Assembly (NCBI GenBank): GCA_017550335.1
Contig: JAFZPM010000005.1
Span: 1 to 64,000, forward strand
Direction: 5' to 3'
Source of the DNA: Paludibacteraceae bacterium
GTDB taxonomy: Bacteria; Bacteroidota; Bacteroidia; Bacteroidales; Paludibacteraceae
Length of the DNA stretch: 64,000 nucleotides
The notes below the pieces were generated by a model, which saw only the letters and a program-made list of their open reading frames with translations, had not been told where the DNA came from and ran no database searches. Shown in pieces: positions 43,907-53,700 of this stretch. The position numbers were made by a program, and so were the translations under genes. Every line of letters starts with the position of its first letter. Within the stretch, counting starts at the first letter, position 1.

Positions 43907-44479
43907 TCAGGGCTTTTGTCCCGTCCGCTTCGCCGCAGCGGTGTCCACCCACACGTGAGGTAGAATAAGCTGGTAGGTCTCTTCCGACAGCCCGTAGATA
44001 TCCTTCAGTTGCTCCTTGCGGGTGAATCCGCCTATTTTCTTCCTGTATTTCACAATCCGTTGGGAAAGTTTACTACCGATTCCCCGTAGTTGCTTCAGTT
44101 CGGTCGTGTCAGCGCTGTTTAGCTCGACCATCAGTTTGTCGTACTCCCTCCCCTTAAAAGAGTTCCGGGCAGGTGCTTTCACATCCTTCTTCGTCCACAC
44201 TTTCCTGGTTTGCGCACGACCGTCCCTTCCCGTTTTAGAATAACCATTCGAGGCATACCCCCTCTCATACCGACTTGTGTCTTTCAGGAAGAAGAGTGAA
44301 GTATCCTCTTCGTCCGCCAACAAACTGTCCGTCCGTTCCTTGACCATCACCACTTCATCAGGTGTTGTCGCTTGTGAGGGCAAACAGAAGTTCACCGCGA
44401 ACATCAGTAAGATTAAACTGGCCAAGACCAATAGCCCGTTTCGTTCCCCCTTCGAGAAAAATAAGAAATCCTTCCACAT
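43907..44479 (-). CDS. ComEA-like helix-hairpin-helix protein
   Basis: The 190-residue protein has one transmembrane helix at about 15-34 (NGLLVLASLILLMFAVNFCL) and a polar linker. The C-terminal helix-hairpin-helix domain has VELNSADTTELKQLRGIGSKLSQRIVKYRKKIGGF and a second hairpin, KDIYGLSEETYQLILPHVWVD. ComEA-type domains bind double-stranded DNA; in naturally competent bacteria they pull DNA into the periplasm. Bacteroidetes homologues are widespread and their role is not established. It converges with the phosphoesterase gene with only two bases between the stops. Confidence 0.88.
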   Translation of the reverse strand: MWKDFLFFSKGERNGLLVLASLILLMFAVNFCLPSQATTPDEVVMVKERTDSLLADEEDTSLFFLKDTSRYERGYASNGYSKTGRDGRAQTRKVWTKKDVKAPARNSFKGREYDKLMVELNSADTTELKQLRGIGSKLSQRIVKYRKKIGGFTRKEQLKDIYGLSEETYQLILPHVWVDTAAAKRTGQKP

Positions 44480-44772
44480 GATTGCGCAAATTAAACAAGT
44501 ATGTTATTATGACGCAAAGATAAAAAATTATTTTTGAATTTAGAGTTAAGAATCAAGAAACGTTAGTTCGACGTAGTCAATTAAGAGTTAGTTTAGTAAA
44601 TTTCATAGTTCAAAATTGTCCATATCGAGCTAACGATGCACAATTCAAAATTCATAATTCTTAATTCTTAATTGCCTAAAATTCTCCCCGAAACATCAAC
44701 GATATTTGAAAAAAAAGTTGTTACTTAGTCGCTCAAAACGTAGAAACACATAAAACATTAAACAACAGAAAT
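44480..44772. other. Divergent intergenic region before the fumarase gene
   Basis: It holds a copy of the dispersed repeat (44557-44585) and AT-rich AATTCAAAATTCATAATTCTTAATTCTTAATTG repeats (44641-44674). No gene is seen. A GATATTTG about 70 bases before the fumarase ATG is a weak -7 candidate. Confidence 0.5.
44557..44585 (+). repeat. Dispersed repeat copy
   Basis: GAAACGTTAGTTCGACGTAGTCAA followed by TTAAG; the same sequence with one to four changes occurs at 27936-27964 and 27964-27990, and the core alone in reverse at 28975-28990. Confidence 0.7.
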
Positions 44773-46413
44773 ATGGCTGTAGAATTTAAGTATGCTCCGA
44801 TGTTTCAATTAGGAAAAGACGACACGGAGTACTATTTGCTGACGAAAGACTACGTCTCAGTCGGTGAGTTCGAAGGAAAACCTATCCTTAAAGTTGAGAA
44901 AGAGGGATTGACCAAGATGGCCAACGCCGCATTCCGCGATGTTTCCTTCCTGTTAAGGCGTTCCCACAACCTGCAAGTGGCAAAGATATTGAGCGACCCT
45001 GAGGCGAGCGACAACGACAAGTACGTGGCCCTCACCTTCCTGCGTAACGCGGAAGTGGCCGCCAAGGGCAAATTGCCTCTCTGCCAGGACACAGGTACCG
45101 CCATCATCCACGGAGAAAAGGGCCAGCAGGTTTGGACCGGCTACTGCGACGAAGAGGCGTTGGCGAAGGGTGTATTCAAGACCTACACAGAGGAGAACCT
45201 CCGCTACTCCCAGAACGCTCCGTTGAACATGTACGACGAGGTGAACACGAAATGCAACCTGCCTGCGCAGATCGACATCGAGGCGACAGAGGGCATGGAG
45301 TACCGTTTCCTGATGGTCACCAAAGGTGGTGGTTCAGCCAACAAGACATATTTGTACCAAGAGACCAAAGCGCGTATCCAGAACCCTGGCACGTTGGTTC
45401 CATTCTTGGTCGAGAAGATGAAATCACTCGGTACGGCGGCTTGTCCTCCATACCACATCGCCATCGTCATCGGCGGTACCTCAGCGGAGAAGAACCTGCT
45501 GACGGTAAAATTGGCATCCACCCACTACTACGACAGCTTGCCTACATCAGGCGACGAGACGGGACGTGCCTTCCGTGACATCGAGTTGGAGAAACAACTT
45601 CTGGAGGAGGCGCACAAGATCGGTTTGGGTGCTCAATTCGGCGGCAAATACATGGCACACGACGTGCGTGTGGTACGTCTGCCTCGCCACGGCGCCAGCT
45701 GTCCTATCGGCTTGGGTGTAAGCTGCTCCGCGGACAGAAACATCAAGTGCAAGATCAACAAGGACGGTATCTGGATCGAGAAGATGGACGATAAACCATA
45801 CGAATTGATTCCTGAGGCTCTCCGCCAAGCAGGTGAGGGCGACGCCGTGAAGATCAACTTGAACCAGCCGATGAAGGAGATCCTGAAAGAGCTCTCCAAA
45901 TACCCGGTATCCACCCGTCTATCCCTGAACGGTACGATCATCGTGGGACGTGACATCGCCCATGCGAAGATCAAGGCTCGTTTGGACGCTGGCGAAGGCA
46001 TGCCTCAATACCTGAAAGACCATCCGATCTACTACGCTGGTCCGGCCAAGACTCCGGAGGGAATGCCTTGCGGAAGTATGGGACCTACCACGGCGGGACG
46101 TATGGACCCATACGTGGACGAGTTCCAAGACAATGGAGGATCCATGATCATGTTGGCGAAGGGTAACCGTTCCCAGGCTGTGACGGACGCCTGCAAGAAG
46201 CACGGTGGATTCTATCTGGGCTCCATCGGTGGACCAGCCGCCATCTTGGCGCAAAACAACATCAAGAGCATCGAATGTGTGGAATACCCTGAATTGGGCA
46301 TGGAAGCCATCTGGAAGATCGAAGTGGAGGATTTCCCTGCCTTCATCCTGGTGGACGACAAGGGCAACGACTTCTTCAAACAACTGAAACCTTGGTGCGG
46401 TTGTAAGAAATAA
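44773..46413 (+). CDS. fumA: Fumarate hydratase, class I (iron-sulfur)
   Basis: The 546-residue enzyme interconverts fumarate and malate and contains a [4Fe-4S] cluster. It has [44 protein letters not shown], the second-domain motif [17 protein letters not shown] and [28 protein letters not shown], with the class I fusion of alpha and beta domains at normal length. In fermentative Bacteroidales it supports succinate formation. It is a single-gene unit bounded by the terminator at 46433-46468. Fumarate is also released by ArgH and PurB encoded in this window, but there is no sign of shared regulation. Confidence 0.96.
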   Translation: MAVEFKYAPMFQLGKDDTEYYLLTKDYVSVGEFEGKPILKVEKEGLTKMANAAFRDVSFLLRRSHNLQVAKILSDPEASDNDKYVALTFLRNAEVAAKGKLPLCQDTGTAIIHGEKGQQVWTGYCDEEALAKGVFKTYTEENLRYSQNAPLNMYDEVNTKCNLPAQIDIEATEGMEYRFLMVTKGGGSANKTYLYQETKARIQNPGTLVPFLVEKMKSLGTAACPPYHIAIVIGGTSAEKNLLTVKLASTHYYDSLPTSGDETGRAFRDIELEKQLLEEAHKIGLGAQFGGKYMAHDVRVVRLPRHGASCPIGLGVSCSADRNIKCKINKDGIWIEKMDDKPYELIPEALRQAGEGDAVKINLNQPMKEILKELSKYPVSTRLSLNGTIIVGRDIAHAKIKARLDAGEGMPQYLKDHPIYYAGPAKTPEGMPCGSMGPTTAGRMDPYVDEFQDNGGSMIMLAKGNRSQAVTDACKKHGGFYLGSIGGPAAILAQNNIKSIECVEYPELGMEAIWKIEVEDFPAFILVDDKGNDFFKQLKPWCGCKK

Positions 46414-46432
46414 ACGGCTAATTACCAATAAT

Positions 46433-46468
46433 AAAAAATCCGGGGAGATCAACTTCCCGGATTTTTTT
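46433..46468 (+). terminator. Bidirectional terminator after fumarase
   Basis: AATCCGGG pairs with CCCGGATT and is flanked by six A on the left and seven T on the right. It can stop transcription from the fumarase gene and from the convergent gene at 46521-47438. Confidence 0.92.
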
Positions 46469-46520
46469 ATACTTACGACAGCGCCCCTCCTCAAGTCCTA
46501 GTAGGAAGAGGCCTTCCGAA

Positions 46521-47438
46521 TCATTCCACGATATGAATCCTATCCTCAGAGACACCAAGGTCAGTCAAAGCCTCATCCACACCTGTCTCGTCCGTGACAA
46601 CATATAGCTGGGAATTCTCCTCAACATGCTTTTTCACATATTCGCTCAACGTCACCTGACGGTCATAAAACTGGTCGATTAGGAATACACGATAGTCCCG
46701 AGGCGCATACATCGAGCTCACATACAACACCAGTGCGGAGTCGTTTCCGTCAGCCAACTCCATCGCCCTTTTTTCCTTCTCCGCCATTCTATTATAGTTT
46801 GCTTCACCCAGCTGGCGGTATTTAAAGACCTCAAGGTTGCGACGGGCACCATTCTCCTGCGATCCTTCATGGAATGCGTCGGATATGCATTCCTGAATAG
46901 TAGGGCAATTCCTATACGCGAACATCTCGCCCGCATAAGTGAAATAGCCGGAGCAAACCAACGACATGGAGACAATGGAAAGGATGGACAAGCCCATGAC
47001 AGAACCCCACGGAAGATCCACCTTGTCTCTGTTCATCAAAGCATAGATGAACAGCGCGATCGACACCGCGATAAGAGGAATCAGTCCCACCCCGGATATG
47101 AATCCACCACCCGGCCAGTGCATGAGACGGAACAGCCCGCCAAGAATCGTCATAGACAAGCAAAAGCCTAGGATGGATAAAAAGATATAAACCTTCTTTT
47201 TATAACTTCTTACCTTCTGCACCATCTCCACATCATCCGTCTCGGCCAGAGCCGCAGTACTCTTAGACGCAGACATTTTTATCAGTCCTATCAAAGGCAC
47301 GAGAATAACAAGCAAAGAAATCAGGGAATTCCCTATCGTGGCAAGGAAACCCATCCCCGGAACCATCAGCAATAATTTCAAAGCAGAAAGTACGAGCGCC
47401 GCCACTATCAGCGCGATCATGATTTTAGGAGTTTTCAT
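46521..47438 (-). CDS. GldL-like membrane protein with C-terminal soluble domain, function unknown
   Basis: The 305-residue protein has about five transmembrane helices in the first 170 residues (near 5-25, 36-54, 88-108, 117-136, 146-166). The motif GGLFRLMHWPGGG sits at the end of the third. The same LF[RK]xMHWPG motif marks GldL, the T9SS motor proton-channel subunit, and related Bacteroidetes membrane proteins. The C-terminal 130 residues are soluble and unrecognised (SYFTYAGEMFAYR and YAPRDYRVFLIDQFYDRQVTLSEY). The membrane part is clearly related to the 161-residue protein at 56355-56840 on the other side of the giant adhesin. It has a promoter at 47498-47529 and diverges from the adhesin gene. 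Confidence 0.7.
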   Translation of the reverse strand: MKTPKIMIALIVAALVLSALKLLLMVPGMGFLATIGNSLISLLVILVPLIGLIKMSASKSTAALAETDDVEMVQKVRSYKKKVYIFLSILGFCLSMTILGGLFRLMHWPGGGFISGVGLIPLIAVSIALFIYALMNRDKVDLPWGSVMGLSILSIVSMSLVCSGYFTYAGEMFAYRNCPTIQECISDAFHEGSQENGARRNLEVFKYRQLGEANYNRMAEKEKRAMELADGNDSALVLYVSSMYAPRDYRVFLIDQFYDRQVTLSEYVKKHVEENSQLYVVTDETGVDEALTDLGVSEDRIHIVE

Positions 47439-47497
47439 ATCAACACACTTATTTTTACGTAATTTATCTTATTAAAACACATAGGCATCGGCCAACA

Positions 47498-47529
47498 CAA
47501 ATTTATCTATTTTATTCATTCCTCGCAAA
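47498..47529 (-). promoter_or_regulatory. Promoter of the GldL-like gene
   Basis: On the minus strand TTTG (47526-47529) and TAAATTTG (47498-47505) are separated by 20 bases; the -7 box is 60 bases before the ATG at 47438. Confidence 0.6.
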
Positions 47530-47710
47530 AAAGATAAGATTTTCTTTACCCGATATATCAGGAGCAATCGGAAGCGGAACCCCCTCATATTATAGGCAAA
47601 ACGCAGTGAAACATCATCCTGCAGACGTCCTATCAAAGGAGAAAAATGTAAAAATTACATACAATAACACATTTTAACATAAAAGGGCGATTTATCATAA
47701 AAAACATTCG

Positions 47711-47718
47711 TATTTTTG
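47711..47718 (+). promoter_or_regulatory. -7 box for the 2509-residue adhesin gene
   Basis: TATTTTTG matches TAnnTTTG, 45 bases before the ATG. No TTTG at the normal -33 spacing. Confidence 0.4.
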
Positions 47719-47763
47719 CGCAATAAACAGTTTATATATTAATAATATAATTCAATACATGTC

Positions 47764-50700
47764 ATGTCAATCAGTCACCTCAAGGAAGGCCTGTTTTTCA
47801 GAACGATTTTAGCCGCAGTCCTATCGCTGACCATCTCAGAAGCAAGGGGTTGGAGTGTGGACGAGACTGTATACATCTGCGAGGGAGGAGCCAGCAAGAC
47901 CATAACCGCGGAGGGGGTCTCCTACAGGGACGAAAACAAGATAGAATGGTTTTCGGACGAAGGGTGCAACACCCGCTTGGCGACAGGAGTCTCCTTCACC
48001 GTCGGTAGCGACAAAGTGGGGAAGAGCATATACGTCAGGAAGAATGGAGAAACAGAGGCGAAGGAGATACAGATAAGGCAAGCGCAACCCTTCCAGCTAG
48101 GCATCATAGAGCAAAGCAACGGAGGCGTCCTATGCAAGAACGGAATGGTCAGCCTCTCCTCAAGGATAGCAGGTCTCCCCGACCCTCAGAACGTCTCGTA
48201 CAAATGGTACAAAGACAACATGTTGGTGGGAAGCGACTCCATCTACGACGCGACGGACATAGGCAACTACACATTCAGCGTGACCAGCCAAGGATGTGAA
48301 AAGACAATCACCACGGTGATCGCCCCCGAGAAGGAGAAGAAGATCACGAAAGCGTCCGGCGCCGACGCCATCTGCAACGGAGGGCATATCAACATAGAGG
48401 TTGCGGGCATGGACAGTTACCAATGGTCGGGCGAAGGAGTCAGCAACCCCGTAGGCAACAAGTGCCAAATCAACAAGGACGGCGTCGTCACCATCGTGGG
48501 AAAATCCATAGAGGGGGGATGCACGGACACGTTGAAACTGAACATCCGCCCCAAAGAGAGTCTGGAGGTTGAGATCGAAGGCGTCACCGCATTCTGTCCC
48601 GGCATGGACAGCACCCGTCTAATCGCCGTGGTCAAAGGAATTCCGGACGATGAGTTAACGTTCCAATGGCACGACGACTTTCTAAACGACCTGGGGGAAT
48701 CGTCCTCCATCACCATAGGCGACGAGGGAAGATATACCGTTTACGTCAATTCAAGCGGTTGCAACGGATCGACGGACGCATACATCAGAAAGATAGAGAA
48801 CGTGGCGCCCACGAAAATCGACCAAAACGGCACGGTGTTCGTCTGTGCTGGTTCGACCACGAACATTTCAGGCATCGAGCCTTCACTCACTTCATACATT
48901 TGGCAGGACGGTGAAGGGAACATCATCAGTGAGGAGAAGAAAGTCACATTGAGGAACGAGGGGGAATATCATGTGACCGGCTATACCCAAGAAGGATGCG
49001 TCAGCGACGTCGTGGATTTCCGCGTGGAGGTCAAAGATAACCCAGGGCTATTCCTGCCGTTGCTGCTGCCATGCAAAGGCGACACGGTAGAGCTCGAAGC
49101 CCAATTCGCGGACACACTCAACTTCAGATGGACCAGCCCGAGCTCCATCGCCTCCGAGACGAGCACAAAACTGGCAATACACACGGACGGCATCTATACG
49201 GCACAAGTGAGAGACATGAGCACAAAATGCTTCACCAACAGCTCCATAGAGATCCAGTTCCTTGATTACCCTGTCATCACCGCGCCCGACACATTCATAT
49301 TATGCAAAGGATACAGCACGGAGATCCACGTGGAGGAAACGAACGGAACCCAGGACAGCTACCAATGGAGGGACGAATCGGGCAGAATCGTCAAGACAAG
49401 GGATAACTCACTGATCGTCTCGCAGGCCGGACAATACACCTTCCGCACAGAGAACGAGCATGGCTGTCCTTCCGAAAAAAAGATCGTCGTGGTCAGCAAA
49501 GATCGGCCTTCGGTAGTCCTGACACAGTCCCAAAAATACCTCTGCAACGAGGACGAAAGCGTTGTGATAAGCGCTAAAAGCGACAATGCGAGGAGTTACC
49601 ACTGGACACGGGACAACAGCACCATCGCCAATGAAGCTGAAATAAGCGTGAACGAGCCAGGCACATACCGGCTCTTCGTCACAGGGCAGAACAACTGCGT
49701 CATGGACACCTCCATCATCGTAGCCTCCAAGAGCCAAGCGAAAGTGACCTACACGATCGACACCATCTGCGAAGGGAGTTCCGGCATGATCCACCTCTTC
49801 TCCGACGTGGAGTGCGACTACCTCTGGGAGGACGGATTGACCCTCAAGGACTACACGGTCTCCAAAGAGAACATATACACCGTCACGGCAACCGACAGGA
49901 TCAACCACTGCTCGCAGAAGCTCCACATCCAGGTGGACCTCCGTCCTAAGCCTACGATCGAAGCGGACAAGGACCTCTACACCCTATGTGAAGGAGACTC
50001 CATCATCATCTGCGACTATAATTCCGGAGGGTCCAACACACGGGGCAAAGCGATATACAATCCCTTCCATGCGTCAAAGATGTTCATCGGGAAGAAGGGA
50101 GAAGAGATCACCAACACATACTCCCTCACCGTGAAAAAGGGAGGAGAATACCACATCGTCGGCACCTCCCCATTCGGATGCATCAGCGACACACTCAAAC
50201 TTACATTCAACGAGAAAAAGAAACCCGTCATCACCCTGGACGGATCACAATCCATCTGCCTCGGAGACACGGGGAAGATACGGTCATCGGTCACCGGAGC
50301 CGAACCGTTCCAATACAAATGGGAGGGGCAAGAGGAGACTCCTAGCCTGTCCGTCTCGAAAGCCGGCACGTACACCCTGACCGTCACCGACAACAACGGA
50401 TGTGCCAACACCGCATCCACCACGATCGATGTGGACACGGTGGAAGCGGAGATAGTCGGGCCAGACCAGTTCTGCACCGACTCGGTCATCACGCTGACAG
50501 CGAGCGGAAATGCGGCCAGCTACATCTGGAACGGGGAGAATACCAGCAAGACCTCCTACCGGGTCGGACAGGAAGGCCCCGTCAGGCTCAAAGCCACCAG
50601 CCGCCATGGTTGTGAAATCATACTCACGAAAGAGGTGCGGAAAAGAGCCATACCGGTCATCACCACCGACAGTGTCTCCTACTTCTGCGAGAACTCCTCC

Positions 50701-53700
50701 ACCGAGCTTCGGGCGGAAATGGACAGCACTCCATCAAAATTCATTTGGGGAGCATCACCCGACACGCCGCAACAGACACTCAACGTCGACCAGGAAGGAA
50801 CCTATACCGTCACAGGATATGATCAATGGAACTGTCCGAGCAAACCACGTGACATACACGTACAGATGACCCCCACCCCGCAGGTGAAAATCACGGGAGC
50901 GGACTTCGTATGCGAAGAGGGAGAACCCATCCAGTTGGTCGCCAGCGTACAGACGAACTACGACTACAACGAATGGTCCACCGGAGAACGGGCGGACACC
51001 ATCACCGTGGAGAAGGGTGGCGAGTTCTCCGTCGTCTCGCACGTAGGCCTCTGCCAATCGGAGCCAGCCTCCTTCAAGGTGGAATTCATCAGGAAACCAA
51101 ACATCCGCATCGAAGGGAAAGAACAGTTCTGCACCGACTCGATACTAACACTGACCGCCCAAGGGGATGCGGAGAAATACTATTGGAACGACGCCCCAGA
51201 GAACGAGACGCAATACACCTTGACACACAGCGAAACAGTAAGCCTCAAGGGCATCAACAGCCATGGATGTCAGACTGTCATCACGCAAGACTTCACTCAA
51301 AGGGCCATACCTGTCATCCATCTGGACAGCGTCACCTACTATTGCGAAAACTCATCCATAGAGATCCAAGCCATAATGGATAGCGCCCCATCTCTCTTCG
51401 TATGGAACGGCACGGAGGAGACCTCTTCCGCAAGCTACACGGCCGACCACGAGAGCACCGTCAAAGTGATGGGCTATGACGCATGGGGATGTCCGAGCAA
51501 GGAGGTGGAGACGCAAGTCAGGATGACAAAAATCCCGCAAGTGACCATCCAAGGGAAAGACTACGTCTGCCAAAACGGAGAACCCACAGCACTGACCGTC
51601 CAAGTGGAGGGCGTGCACGACCGCATCGAATGGAGCACCGGAGAGACAAACGACACCATATACTCCGACAAGGGAGGACAATACATAGCGAAAGCCTACA
51701 TCGGAGTATGCGGCTCCTCACCCGACACATTCGACGTGGAGTACAAGAAAATACCGAAAGTCTCCATCGAAGAGGGGGAAAGCGTGGAGTTCTGCGACAG
51801 CCTCAGCGTAACGCTCCACGCCCAAAGCCCAACCGCCACCACATATCGGTGGGAACCCTCGGGGGATTCATCCGCAGTGATCGAAGTGAATACGGCTGGC
51901 ACCTTCACCGTCCATGTCGAAGACCAGTTCGGATGCGCCAACTCGGAATCAACCCAGACCATCGCCATACCTGGTCCACAGATGAGGATCATCGGAGATG
52001 CCACCCTATGCGAACTCGGCACCACCGTCATCTCGTTGGAATGCCCCGACTGCGTGCAGCAGATTTGGAACACGGGAGAGACCTCTTCGGAGATAACCAT
52101 ATACCAATCAGGCACATATACTGCAAAAGGGACAGACCAAAGAGGTTGTCCCAACAGTGCGACCCATATCCTGAACATCACCCCCGCCCCGGATGTGACC
52201 ATCGAAGGAAGAAGGGAAATAACAGGGGACGACTCCACCACCCTGGTGGCCGTGGCGACAGGCGAGGAGCCTTTCCGCTACTATTGGACACCGACCAAGG
52301 AGATGACCTCCAGCATTCTCGTCACTTCGGACGACATAGACCAGCAGGGGAATTACTCCGTCATCGTATACGACAGAAACGGATGCTACAACTTCACCAC
52401 CACACAGATCACGAAACACTCCGTGAAACTGAATGGTAAACTATCCTTCTGCGAAGGCGACAGCTCCACCCTGACCGCCGTGGGGAACGGCATAAGCAGT
52501 TACCGCTGGAGCACAGGTGACACGTCGAACTCCATAACAGTCTCCCAAGCGGGGCTATACAGCATCATCACCAGCCACGACATCGGCTTGGAGGACACAA
52601 TACGCTTCGAAGTGGTCGTGCACCCGAACCCGCAAGTGAACATCTCCGGCGATGTGGCCTTCTGCCGCGGAGACTCCGCATACATCCATATCCAGAGCGA
52701 CGTCACCAACAACCTATGGAGCACGGGCAGCTCGCAGGATAGCATCATCGTCAGGGAAAAGGGTAGCTACTCCGTCACATCCACCTCTGAATTCGGTTGC
52801 GTCAGCAGGGACACCATCGACATCGACGTCTATGAACTGCCCGACGTGAGCATATCCGGACCAGACTCCATCCTGGAAGGGGGAAGGATCACCCTACAGG
52901 GCGAAGGCGCCATCACCTACCAATGGGACCAGCCAGACACCCTCGCCGAAAGCATCGAAATCGAGGAAGGTGGTCTCTATTCCGTCGTGGGCACAGACCT
53001 ACACAACTGCAGGAACAGCGCCTCCCATGACGTGCGCGTCATCCCTGTGCCGCACCCACTCATCAACGACACCATCAACGGTCACACCATCGCCTGCGTC
53101 GACGACAAAGTGATGTTGGTGGCCTCCGGTGCAAGCACCTACCTCTGGGACACGGGAGAGACCAACGACACCATCTATGCTAAGGAGAGCCGCATATACA
53201 CCGTGATAGGATGCCTCAACAACGGACAATGCGACTCCGTCCACTTCTCCGTCGAACTATCGCCCCGCCCTCGCATGATGGCCATCGAAGGGAACAACCG
53301 CATCTGCCGGGACAGCTTCACCCTCTTCACCGCCCACACATACGAGGATTCGCTCGTAAGCCATTTCAGTTGGAGCACAGGGGACAACACACCGAGCATC
53401 AAAGCGAGCGAGCCGGGCACCTACACGGTCAGGGCCTCCAGCATATACGGATGCCTATCCGACTCCCTTTCCATCGTATTGAGCCATTACCCTACCCCGG
53501 AACCTATCATCTCAGGCATAGCCGAGATATGCGAAGGAAGCGCCACCACGCTCTTCGCCAAGGGAGGAAGATCCTATCTCTGGCTAGACACCGACTCGCA
53601 AGATGACCACATAACGGTAAACTCCGAAGGCAAAGTGTCGCTCCGGGCATGGAACGAGTACGGATGCGCTGCGGACACCTCCACCTACGTGACCATGCGA

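Larger units (their letters stand above)
47439..47763. other. Divergent regulatory region between the GldL-like and giant adhesin genes
   Basis: No gene is seen in these 325 bases. A promoter for the leftward gene lies at 47498-47529 and a -7 box for the rightward adhesin gene at 47711-47718; the stretch 47640-47760 is strongly AT-rich. Confidence 0.5.
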
